Virus record (IMG/VR): IMGVR_UViG_3300050821_007134
Coordinates: 107,074-171,073 of that record
Length of the DNA stretch: 64,000 bases
Source: a virus
Strand: one strand, 5' to 3'
Both the position numbers and the translations under genes were made by a program. Below the pieces are notes generated by a model. That model was given only the letters and a program-made list of their open reading frames with translations, was not told the origin of the DNA and ran no database searches. Positions 16,422-24,800 of the stretch are shown piece after piece. Numbering within the stretch: position 1 is the stretch's first letter; every line of letters starts with the position of its first letter.

Positions 16422-18053
16422 ATGGATGGTAAAAATCTTGGTGGCAAAGCTACGGAAAAAGAACAAGAAGCTAAAAGGCTTGCAATTCTTAAGGCTTACG
16501 TAGAACATGTAAAAGCAGGGTCGTTATTTCCGACCAAGGCCGACATGTTTGATAGCGGAATTTCAAGAGAGACGATCCGACATTGGTTCGTCAACATGGC
16601 CAAATTGAGGGCCGCCGCCAAACAAAGATTTCCCGATGAATTCCGAGGAGTTCTAGATATTGAGGATTATACATCCCCAGAATATCTTGCAAAACTTCGA
16701 AGGCTTACTGTCAAAACCAAACGATTCGTAGTTACGACTGCGATCAGCGGACAGAAGGTTCATCAGGAATTTTTAGACTCCATAGATAGTTATTGTAAAT
16801 TAAATGATGCGGAACTCCTTTTAATACCCAGTCACGATCCCGCGCATAATTTGGACAACGAAATCGAGTGGCACATGGATGATCCACTCGTTGATTATTA
16901 CTGGATTTTTCAGAAACTCGAATTTAATAGCAATATTCATATTAGTGACATTCCTGTCACAGCTAAACAGATTAACCCTACAACGGGGCTAGGACGCTTC
17001 GTACAGGGCCAAGGCAGTGCGATCTTCGGGTCACCTAAGCAAAGCCTTGAATTCATTCCAGTGTCGAATGTTAAGTATCCTCACGCTCTTATGTCTACCG
17101 GGGCTATAACAGTCTCTAATTACAAATCTAGCCGTGGAAACAGTCTTAGGACTGCATGGATTGCCGATCACGACCATAAGGTAGGAGCAATTATTCTTGA
17201 AATTCAAGATGATAAGCTCTATCATTTCAGACAGATACAGGCAGATGAAAAAGGTGGATTCTGCGACATTGGTAAATATTACCTCAAAAACAAAGTCAAA
17301 AATGTAAGATCAAAACTTGTCATCGGTGACTATCACTCAGGACAGCACTCTGAAACTGCTCAACAGGCCTGGATTGAAGTTTGTAAGGCGGCCCATGTTG
17401 ATGAGGTCATCTTACATGATCTCCATAACGGCCTTTCTACGAATCACCATGACGCGCATAAAATGGTCACTCAGGCACGAAGGGCGGCCAAAGGCCAGCT
17501 TGATGCAAAAAAAGAGCTTGGGATAACTGGTTCCGTTCTAAATCTTTGGACAAGCCTTGTAGACAAAGTCACAGTTACCAAATCCAACCATGATGAATTT
17601 CTTGAACGATGGTTAGATGAAGCTAGATTCGCAAAAGATCCCTACAACTTCCAGCTCGGATGTAAACTCGCAGATGCAATGGTTGATGAAAAGGACCCAC
17701 TAATCGTTGGTCTGGAACTCTACGGTAACCTGAAACAGCCTAAGAAAATCAACTGGTTAAAGAGAGATGAAGACTACAGAGTTTTTGGTCATGAGAACGG
17801 AGCCCATGGAGACATAGGTCCCAACGGCGCAAAGGGTTCAAAAGCAAGTTTGGAAAAATCATACGGCAGCGCCACCATTGCTCACTCACATACTGCCGGT
17901 ATTCTAAGAAACATTTTCCAAGTTGGAACCACTAGTTGGTTTGATCTGGATTACAATAGAGGCCCTTCATCCTGGATGCACTGCTCATGTCTCGAATATG
18001 AAAATGGCGGTCGCCAATTAATTAACTCTATAAACGGCGAATGGCGACTATAA
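16422..18053 (+). CDS. calcineurin-like metallophosphoesterase, possible T5 A1-like DNase
   Basis: A 543-aa protein. Residues ~35-70 resemble a helix-turn-helix (FPTKADMFDSGISRETIRHW). The core has RFVVTTAISGQKVHQEFLDS near 100-120, DAELLLIPSHDP near 127-138, GDYHSGQHSE near 302-311, LHDLHNGLSTNHHDAHK shortly after, NHDEF near 389, a GHENGAHGD loop near 455 and AHSHTAG near 487. Spaced Asp/His/Asn-His-Asp motifs ending in an H-x-H pair fit a two-metal phosphoesterase. From memory, the overall order resembles the pre-early A1 protein of phage T5, a Mn-dependent DNase that degrades host DNA. That assignment needs a profile comparison. Confidence 0.6.
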   Translation: MDGKNLGGKATEKEQEAKRLAILKAYVEHVKAGSLFPTKADMFDSGISRETIRHWFVNMAKLRAAAKQRFPDEFRGVLDIEDYTSPEYLAKLRRLTVKTKRFVVTTAISGQKVHQEFLDSIDSYCKLNDAELLLIPSHDPAHNLDNEIEWHMDDPLVDYYWIFQKLEFNSNIHISDIPVTAKQINPTTGLGRFVQGQGSAIFGSPKQSLEFIPVSNVKYPHALMSTGAITVSNYKSSRGNSLRTAWIADHDHKVGAIILEIQDDKLYHFRQIQADEKGGFCDIGKYYLKNKVKNVRSKLVIGDYHSGQHSETAQQAWIEVCKAAHVDEVILHDLHNGLSTNHHDAHKMVTQARRAAKGQLDAKKELGITGSVLNLWTSLVDKVTVTKSNHDEFLERWLDEARFAKDPYNFQLGCKLADAMVDEKDPLIVGLELYGNLKQPKKINWLKRDEDYRVFGHENGAHGDIGPNGAKGSKASLEKSYGSATIAHSHTAGILRNIFQVGTTSWFDLDYNRGPSSWMHCSCLEYENGGRQLINSINGEWRL

Positions 18054-18057
18054 TGGT

Positions 18058-18447
18058 ATGGGCAGAACAGACGAACTTGAAAAGGCCTCGACCACAATAA
18101 AGGATGCCGAGAGAAGACGGGACCAAGTCAGGCAGGAAATGTGGGATTTGGATCAGGAAATCAGGCATTTAGATAAGTTCGTTGAGATTCTGGAAGCTAA
18201 CATTAAATTTCTTAAGGATACTCGCATTATAGCGATGGCCAAAGAATTTAAGAAAGCCAGAAAAGATCTTGAAACGGCCAATACTAGAATTGAAATTTTA
18301 AAAAAAGACCGAGATGCGGCAGCTAAGGCATTGAATCATACAGAGATTTTCATTAAAAAGGCCAAAGAAAATCATGAGAAACTGTTGAGGAGTTTTAATA
18401 ACAATGTGGTGCGCGGAAACTTTGGGAGCGGAAATAATGGATCGTGA
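18058..18447 (+). CDS. 129-aa coiled-coil protein
   Basis: Nearly the whole protein is a predicted long coiled coil: RRRDQVRQEMWDLDQEIRH and RKDLETANTRIEILKKDRD show heptad spacing, followed by a Gly/Asn-rich end (NNNVVRGNFGSGNNGS). The ATG is 4 nt after the upstream stop with only a weak SD, so translation is probably coupled. No family is recognised. Confidence 0.75.
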   Translation: MGRTDELEKASTTIKDAERRRDQVRQEMWDLDQEIRHLDKFVEILEANIKFLKDTRIIAMAKEFKKARKDLETANTRIEILKKDRDAAAKALNHTEIFIKKAKENHEKLLRSFNNNVVRGNFGSGNNGS

Positions 18448-18652
18448 TGATGTGACTAAGCGCATCCAGGATGAAGAGGACTACATAAGGTCCCCTAAAT
18501 TCGGGAACTCGTTAACTCGCTTAAAATTAAAAAATCCGGAAGGTGTTGACGACGCCACTATTGCTAAGGTATTAATGATATCTGAAGAAGACGTGCAAAA
18601 GCTTTATGAAGAAGCCGTAGCGATGATTAAAGAAGGTATCGATGATGAGTAG
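18437..18652 (+). CDS. 71-aa hypothetical protein with small HTH-like segment
   Basis: The ATG at 18437 is preferred over one at 18404 because GGGAGCGG stands 6-13 nt upstream and it shortens the overlap with the coiled-coil gene to 11 bases. The protein contains GVDDATIAKVLMISEEDVQKL, which reads like the two helices of a sigma region 4- or LuxR-type turn (DxxIAxxLxxSExxVxxL). It could be a tiny DNA-binding or transcription-related protein. Confidence 0.65.
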   Translation: MDRDDVTKRIQDEEDYIRSPKFGNSLTRLKLKNPEGVDDATIAKVLMISEEDVQKLYEEAVAMIKEGIDDE

Positions 18653-18947
18653 AGAAGAAAAAATAGTCGATTCATTTAGAACACTGATGAACTATTTTTT
18701 ACAATTAGAATTTCTCATTCCCGACGAAGAGCGCCAATTCTTCAGGAGAACTAAAGATCAAGTACTCCCTATTTTGGTTGCAGAAGAACAAAGACGCTGG
18801 GATTTAAGAGGGTTTGACGAAAATACTACAACTTTAATTCAAGATATGAGCGCTTTAACCGACGAACAAAGAATGGAAGTAATCGGTAATTTTTGTAGGT
18901 ATTGTGGATGCAAGAATCCCAGATGCCAATGTTGGAACGACGAATGA
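18642..18947 (+). CDS. 101-aa protein with C-terminal Cys cluster
   Basis: Helical for ~80 residues (EEKIVDSFRTLMNYFLQLEF, EERQFFRRTKDQV), ending in CRYCGCKNPRCQCWNDE, a Cys-dense knuckle likely to bind zinc. The first two codons are both ATG and either could be used. Overlaps the previous gene by 11 bases and the next by 4. No family is recognised. Confidence 0.75.
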   Translation: MMSREEKIVDSFRTLMNYFLQLEFLIPDEERQFFRRTKDQVLPILVAEEQRRWDLRGFDENTTTLIQDMSALTDEQRMEVIGNFCRYCGCKNPRCQCWNDE

Positions 18948-19150
18948 AATGCCAGTATTGTGAGCAAGAAGCAACATGTAAATGTGCTTCATGCCCATTA
19001 AAATTTTGTGACTTTTGTGTTGAAGAACATCTTCACGGAAAAGGAATTCCAAGACGAAGTTGGGGTTCAAATAAAATTATGTTAGAGAAAAAGGGAGAGA
19101 CAGATGCAGGTGGAAGTATACTCAGATGGAAGCGCAACGATCGCGACTAA
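18944..19150 (+). CDS. 68-aa zinc-finger protein
   Basis: The ATG at 18944 overlaps the preceding stop (ATGA) and gives MKCQYCEQEATCKCASCPLK then FCDFCVEEHLHGKG. The spacing C-x2-C, C-x-C-x2-C, C-x2-C with a HxH at the end resembles a B-box or similar cross-brace zinc finger, unusual in phages. The C-terminus overlaps the RNase H gene by 47 bases, so the last ~15 residues are constrained by the other frame. Confidence 0.6.
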   Translation: MKCQYCEQEATCKCASCPLKFCDFCVEEHLHGKGIPRRSWGSNKIMLEKKGETDAGGSILRWKRNDRD

Positions 19151-19841
19151 ACCCGGCGGATATGGGTATGTAGTTGTAATTGACGGAGCACTTGAAAAAA
19201 CGGGCAGCGGCGCAATGCCACTGGCCACGAACAATGATGCCGAACTTGAAGGCGCAATTCAAGGCCTGAAAGCAGCTAAAGAAATCATTTATAATAACCC
19301 AAGACATTTCAATGCAGAATCTTCAGTTACATTGGTTAGTGATAGCCAAATAGTTCTCGGTTGGGTCAGTGGAGATTTGCAATTCAGGCAAGCCACTAAA
19401 CAAGACAAATACATTGAATTGGTTCAATTGGTGAATCAGCTTCGGGTAAAGACTCGTTGGGTTGAAGGTCATTCAGGAGATCCTTGGAACGAGAAATGTG
19501 ATGAACTCGCCAATGAAGCTCGTAAATCTTTGTTGCCTCCAGAAGCAGTAAAGCCTAAAAAAGAGAAAAAGAAGAAACAATTGTCACCCCCTGAAGGTCA
19601 ATTGTCACCCTCGACGGAAAACAATTGTAACCCTCAAGTCAATTTTAGCTGGAATCAGAAACCCGCTCCCGCCCCCCAGACTGAAGTCTGGGACCCTACA
19701 TTACATAAATTCCTTCCCCAACAACAAGACATGAGAACCGATAAAGAAAAATTATTTGCTATGACTGGCGTCTATATCGACACCGCTGTATTAATTAGAG
19801 TGTTACAAGAACTTGTAACTCGCGAGGAAAATCGAAAATGA
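19104..19841 (+). CDS. rnhA: ribonuclease HI with C-terminal extension
   Basis: A 245-aa protein. Residues 1-140 form an RNase HI domain: VEVYSDGSAT with Asp8, TNNDAELEGAI with Glu47, LVSDSQ with Asp80, VEGHSGDPWNEKCDELA with His123 and Asp133. It removes RNA from RNA-DNA hybrids such as lagging-strand primers. A Lys-rich linker is followed by a repeated SPPEGQLSPSTEN stretch and a ~60-residue C-terminal helix region (DKEKLFAMTGVYIDTAVLIR) not found in cellular RNase HI. GGGAGAGA precedes the ATG. The DNA of the linker carries CAATTGT repeats listed separately. Confidence 0.88.
   Translation: MQVEVYSDGSATIATKPGGYGYVVVIDGALEKTGSGAMPLATNNDAELEGAIQGLKAAKEIIYNNPRHFNAESSVTLVSDSQIVLGWVSGDLQFRQATKQDKYIELVQLVNQLRVKTRWVEGHSGDPWNEKCDELANEARKSLLPPEAVKPKKEKKKKQLSPPEGQLSPSTENNCNPQVNFSWNQKPAPAPQTEVWDPTLHKFLPQQQDMRTDKEKLFAMTGVYIDTAVLIRVLQELVTREENRK
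19578..19646 (+). repeat. three to four CAATTGT(C/A)ACCC repeats
   Basis: CAATTGTCACCC starts at 19578 and 19599, CAATTGTAACCC at 19622 and a partial CAATTTT at 19640, with spacings of 21, 23 and 18 bases. They lie inside the RNase H linker-coding region. Each core contains the palindrome CAATTG. The copies could be slippage products in a low-complexity linker or protein-binding sites. Confidence 0.5.
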
Positions 19842-20470
19842 GCGTATATGCACCACTTGATACTGAGACCGGCGGCCTAGATCCTGAAATCGCAGATCTG
19901 TTGACCCTCTACATATGCATTATGGATGATAACTTCAATTTGTTAGATGAGCTTGATCTTCAGCTTAAGCCCGATGGTGGAAGACTCCCGAACGCTGACG
20001 CTGGCGCACTGCGCGTGAATGGCATAAATATTGCGGAGCATATGGCGGACCCTAAGACAATTACCTATTCCGAAGCTAAACCTCTGGTTGTCGCAATGCT
20101 TAAGAAGCATTACAAAAAGATAGGTAAGTCCATACAAACACGTACCATGGGCCATAACCTACCGTTCGACAATAGCTTTATCTGGAAGTATCTCATTCCA
20201 AAAGATGAGTGGACAAAGCTAGTTCACTATGGCATCATAGATACTAAGTCAAATACTGACTTCCTAAAGGATGCCGGATGGCTCCCAAAGGATGTAGGGA
20301 CGTTGATTTCTTTGGTCGAGTTCTTTGGGATACCTAAAAGGGACGCCCATAGAGCTAAGGGTGATACACTTATGTGCGTGGATGTTTATAAGGCCCAGTT
20401 AGGTCTTATGAAGTCTAAAAAGGAGAGCGCACCTCAACAAGACCTTATAAGTTTACTTGAACAGGAATAG
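19838..20470 (+). CDS. DnaQ-like 3'-5' exonuclease
   Basis: A 210-aa DEDD-family exonuclease: Exo I APLDTETGG (Asp8, Glu10), Exo II GHNLPFDNSF, Exo III AHRAKGDTL with the DEDDh His. The C-terminus QQDLISLLEQE loosely resembles a sliding-clamp-binding peptide. Since the DnaE-type polymerase about 2 kb downstream has no exonuclease domain of its own, this is the best candidate for the proofreading epsilon subunit. A second DEDDh exonuclease lies at 58285-58902. Confidence 0.85.
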   Translation: MSVYAPLDTETGGLDPEIADLLTLYICIMDDNFNLLDELDLQLKPDGGRLPNADAGALRVNGINIAEHMADPKTITYSEAKPLVVAMLKKHYKKIGKSIQTRTMGHNLPFDNSFIWKYLIPKDEWTKLVHYGIIDTKSNTDFLKDAGWLPKDVGTLISLVEFFGIPKRDAHRAKGDTLMCVDVYKAQLGLMKSKKESAPQQDLISLLEQE

Positions 20471-20479
20471 GAGAATAAA

Positions 20480-20623
20480 ATGAGCGTTGGTAGTAAATTA
20501 AAAAATCTGGCCGACAGAGCAAAAGAAGTTATGGCAAAATTTCAAGCCAAATCTAAACCAGGCCCGCTTGAAGTTAAAAGATTGAAAAATCGCGCAAAAC
20601 GTCGAAGACAGGGTCGAAGATGA
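20480..20623 (+). CDS. 47-aa basic protein
   Basis: A small frame with AGGAGA upstream, beginning MSVGSKLKNLADRAKEVMAK and ending KRLKNRAKRRRQGRR. It is very rich in Lys and Arg and so probably binds nucleic acid or an acidic partner. The stop overlaps the ATG of the next gene. It fills the gap between the exonuclease and the cupin-like gene. Confidence 0.65.
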   Translation: MSVGSKLKNLADRAKEVMAKFQAKSKPGPLEVKRLKNRAKRRRQGRR

Positions 20624-21126
20624 ACTTGATTGAGCTTTTATTAAAGCCGATCATTTGGTTCTGTATCAAGACTGGTAGGGTATTTAATATTACCGGGACT
20701 GGTCCTGACACTGACATATATCTGATCAGATATTATGTCTTTCAGAACAAATACTTCAATGTTTTCATTCATATCTTCCTAAGATCTGATCGAGACGATA
20801 TGCACGACCATCCGTGGAACTTTGGAACCTATGTTGTTCGCGGAGCCTATAAAGAACAAGTTCCTGACCCTATTGAAGGATCTCCCGACAATTTAAAAAT
20901 TAATAATAGAAGTGTAAATGAAAATCGATGGGCCACGAGAAAAGCTACACAGCTTCATCGCGTTATAGTGAGTAAAGAATTAACATTTGCCCAAAGAGAT
21001 CAAGGAACTATGACCGTCTGTTTCACTGGAAGAACCCGCCGTGACTGGGGCTTTGTTAAAGACGGTCAATGGGTTTTCTGGAAAAAGTATTTAGGACTAC
21101 CTGACGACGCACCGACGAGGGGATAA
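20620..21126 (+). CDS. cupin-like protein, 168 aa
   Basis: The motif order DDMHDHPWNFGTYVVRGAY, ATQLHRV and TVCFTGRTRRDWGFV matches a small cupin-type family present in many large phages, with the conserved HDHPW pair and a second His as candidate metal ligands. The N-terminus (LIELLLKPIIWFCIKTGRVF) is hydrophobic. Enzymatic role unknown. Confidence 0.7.
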   Translation: MNLIELLLKPIIWFCIKTGRVFNITGTGPDTDIYLIRYYVFQNKYFNVFIHIFLRSDRDDMHDHPWNFGTYVVRGAYKEQVPDPIEGSPDNLKINNRSVNENRWATRKATQLHRVIVSKELTFAQRDQGTMTVCFTGRTRRDWGFVKDGQWVFWKKYLGLPDDAPTRG

Positions 21127-21599
21127 TGAAAGTTGCTAGAATTCCAATCAATAGGCTCGCCCTATCTAACGGAATTGAATCTGAAACATTTCAAGAAATG
21201 ATTAAGAACTTGCCTCCCAATTCAAAAATTGTAGGGATGGGAACCTCTTCTCATGAATTGGTTGACTACCTATTCATTGAAAATAACATGTTCAAAGATA
21301 CACCTGATGGTAGTACTCCTCCGGACATAGAAGCCATGTTTTCCCGCAGATATGATGGAAGTACATTTTGTAGCGGAGTCAATTGGAACAACGCCATGCC
21401 AAACCATAGCGCCGCCGCCCCTTCTGCTGTAAGTATCCAGCTCCCTCAAGGAATGAGTATTAATCGACAGGCTTTAAATTCACCTTCAAAATTTTGTGCT
21501 AAGGCCCCGTGGCCAAAAGATGAACACGAATGGATGACCTATGTAAGTCAATTTAAGAGTGAAGAAATTTGTAAGTTTTGTGGTGTTAATAAATCATGA
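21126..21599 (+). CDS. 157-aa hypothetical protein with C-terminal CxxC
   Basis: Begins MKVARIPINRLALSNGIE, has an Ala/Pro-rich middle (HSAAAPSAVSIQLPQG) and ends EEICKFCGVNKS, a lone CxxC. The N-terminal ~60 residues look alpha/beta (NSKIVGMGTSSHELVDYLFI). No family is recognised. Overlaps both neighbours by 1-4 bases. Confidence 0.7.
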   Translation: MKVARIPINRLALSNGIESETFQEMIKNLPPNSKIVGMGTSSHELVDYLFIENNMFKDTPDGSTPPDIEAMFSRRYDGSTFCSGVNWNNAMPNHSAAAPSAVSIQLPQGMSINRQALNSPSKFCAKAPWPKDEHEWMTYVSQFKSEEICKFCGVNKS

Positions 21600-21814
21600 C
21601 CGCCAGAAGAGCATTAGAACTTATTTTACAAGTCCATGGATTGTCTTTGAATGAAGATGGTCTTATAGTCTCCCAAGACTCGGGAGATGTAGTCGGAGAA
21701 CTCCTGACAGTCAAATACGACGAAAAGGGCGGCCTTAGATATAGCATCAAAATGAATACCGCCATTGATTACATAGATTTAGATCTCGATATTGGAGATA
21801 CTCGTGAAAGTTAG
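21596..21814 (+). CDS. 72-aa hypothetical protein
   Basis: Starts MTARRALELILQVHGLSL and is followed by a beta-rich second half (VVGELLTVKYDEKGGLRYSI) and an acidic end (IDLDLDIGD). The 3' end overlaps the dnaE start by 11 bases and supplies its SD (GGAG). No family is recognised. Confidence 0.7.
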   Translation: MTARRALELILQVHGLSLNEDGLIVSQDSGDVVGELLTVKYDEKGGLRYSIKMNTAIDYIDLDLDIGDTRES

Positions 21815-24800
21815 TCCCCATTGCCATGCTGAAAGTCCGCTTACGGGAAGTACCGTTGCGAATTTAATAGCCCGAGCCAAAGAGCTTGGTAGGACTCACT
21901 TTGCTTATACGGATCACGGTCATCTTTCTTCTGTCTTAAAGGCCTATTCACTTTGTAAACCAGCCAAGAAACACAAACTAGAATATATGAAAAGGGGCCT
22001 TACTTTTATTCCTGGTATTGAAATTTATTTCAAAGATCCAAGTTGTCCCATAACAAACGGAACTGAAGTCGCTCGCTGCAAATATTTCACTTTGACTATT
22101 CATTGCCAAGATCAAGATGCCTATCAAGAACTCGTTAGAATCGTCAGTCGCACGGATATGCCGACCATTGAGATCTATGAACAGACTCAACAATTATGGT
22201 CTTGGCCGGAACTTGAGAGAATGGCATCCAAGAATATCACCGTTGTTTTGGGCGGACCCCATGATATCGTCGGCAAGGCTATGTTGGCCGGTAGAGCCGA
22301 TATAAGCGAGAAGACGCTATTAAAGTTAAATACGATTTTCCATAATAAACTTTATGTTTCTTTGATTTGTGAGCCATGGAGCAAGAAATATCACAGTATC
22401 GTCAAGATCGACTATGAAGACGGCACCCATGATTCCATGTTTACTTCTGATCAAGTTCAAACAGATAAAGCTAGAAAAATGCCCGCCGGAGATCTCCTCA
22501 GTAAAAGATTTCACTCAAGGATTGAAGCCAAAACAGTGGGCGGAGTTTTCAATCTAGTCGGTAAAGATATTAAAAAAGTAACTCTACATAAGGGATTTCT
22601 GCCAATGCCTGGCGGAGATTTCATGACCAAAGTAAATAGGCTCCTAAAGGCTTTGGCCAAAAAGCATGGCATCAAAATTCTAGTATCCGACTATGCTTAC
22701 ATGGCCAACAAAGAAGATAAAATCGTTCAAACAATGCGTCTCGAAGGAAATGATAAACTTCAGCCAAATCTCTATATGAAGAATGAAGAAGAGATTTTAG
22801 CTTATCTTACTACGATCATGGGAATTCCCCTGGAAGAAGCCCAAAGTTACCTTAAAAACAACGAAGAATGGGCACATTCCTTTGATCGTGTGAAATTAGA
22901 ATACCCCTGGCGTTTGGCAGACTCGGGCGGCGACGCTTTAAAAATCTGTATGGAAATCATCAAAAAGAATGGCCGTATGAAGTGGGACGATCCCACTTGG
23001 GTCTCAAGACTTCGAGAAGAGTTAAATATCATTTGTCGGAATGGAGTTTATGACTTCACTCCCTATTTCTTACCCATTCGAGACGTTCTTAACCATTATC
23101 TCGAAAATGGCCAACTTGTCGGCCCTGGCCGGGGATCTGCGGGCGGCAGTCTATTCTGTTATCTAATGGGGATCACACAAATAGTTCCCTTTAAATATGA
23201 CCTACCCTTTACTCGATTCTTTTCTAAAGCGCGGGTCGTTAGTAAGAAACTTCCAGACGTTGACGTTGACTTGGAAGACCGCGAGCTTTTAGTTGGTTCA
23301 GATGGCAAATCAGGTTACCTTTATGGCCGATGGGGTAATAAAGCGGCCCAAATTTCGACCCGTACTACCATTCGTCTTAAAAGCGCCATAAAGGACACTA
23401 ATCGGTACTTTAAGGGAAAGGTAGAGGACGAAATAGAAACGTTCACGGAGAGCCTTCCTGCGCCGCCACAGGGTGTTTCTGACCTAGGATTCGTGTTTGG
23501 GTTCGAAGACGATGAAGGTAACCAAATTGAAGGCCTAATCGACCAAAATGAACAGCTTCAAAAATATGCTCAGGATAGGCCTGAAGAATGGGAAATCGTA
23601 AGTAAATCCATGGGATTAGTTCGAGCATATTCAAAACATGCCTCGGCATTCGTTCTATCCAACGTTCCAATCAGTGAAACCCTCCCGACAAAAGAGGGAT
23701 ACATAACCCAGTACGAAGCCAAGGAATGCGAATCGGCAGGCCTTATCAAATATGACTTCCTGGTAGTTAAACAGCTAAAAGACATTCGAATCTGTTTGGA
23801 TCTCATAAATAAGAAAAACAAGGAATATCGAGCCCCGATGTCGCCCGACGATGTTGTTGGTTGGTGGCATCCCGAAAGTGATAGCGGCGTTTGCGCTAAG
23901 TGTCAGAACGTAAGTGAAACAGTAGAGAATCTGGATGGACAAGTAGATCTTGTTTATAGGAAAGAAGCCAGACCAGAACATATTTGCGGAAACCATGATT
24001 GTCAGATTCTATTCAAAGATGTTCGCACGGGCAATCAGGTTGGATGGTTCACCTACCAAGGGAAGAAAACATACATTTGGGATCTTCCAGAAGAAATGGC
24101 CGTATTCCAAGCGATTTGGGGCGGGGCCACCGAAACACAGTTTCAAATTAACTCAAGATCTATGACACCATTTGTCATGAATATTTTGCCCAAAAACATC
24201 ATGGACCTTGCATCTATTCTGGCCGTCGATCGCCCTGGTCCAATTGACTACATAATCGAAGAAAAGGGAATCACAATGGCCGCTGAATACGTAGAGCGAG
24301 TCAAAGGTAATTCCACATCCGACATTCCAGAACTATTGTCTATTTTACCCAACACTTACGGAACGATCATTTACCAAGAAGATCTTGGAAAGATCGCAAA
24401 ACAGCTCGCAGGGTTCTCAGATGAAGATGCAGAACTTCTCCGAGAAAATATGGCCAAAAAGAAGAAAGAAGAACTGATGAACATGAAACCCTTATTCATT
24501 AAGGGTGCCGCAGAAAAATTGTCTCCTGAAGTAGCAGAGAAAATGTGGGAGATGATGGTCACGTTCGCTCGTTACGGTTTCTCGATCATCCACGCTGTTG
24601 AATATGCCATGATTACCTATGCTTGTATGTTTTTGAAATATCACTATCCTTTGGAATGGTGGGCGGCTATCCTCACAAATGCAGAAGAAAAAGAAATCAC
24701 AAGTCAATTTTGGCCTTATGTAAAAGACATGGTCTTAGCTCCTGACATCAATTTGTCTGGAGATACGATGGTCGTGGATTATGGATCGGCTACCATTAGA

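Noticed and set aside
19578-19646. Possible CRISPR-like array
   Set aside because: Only three short 12-base units with 9-11 base gaps inside a coding region; no leader or cas genes.
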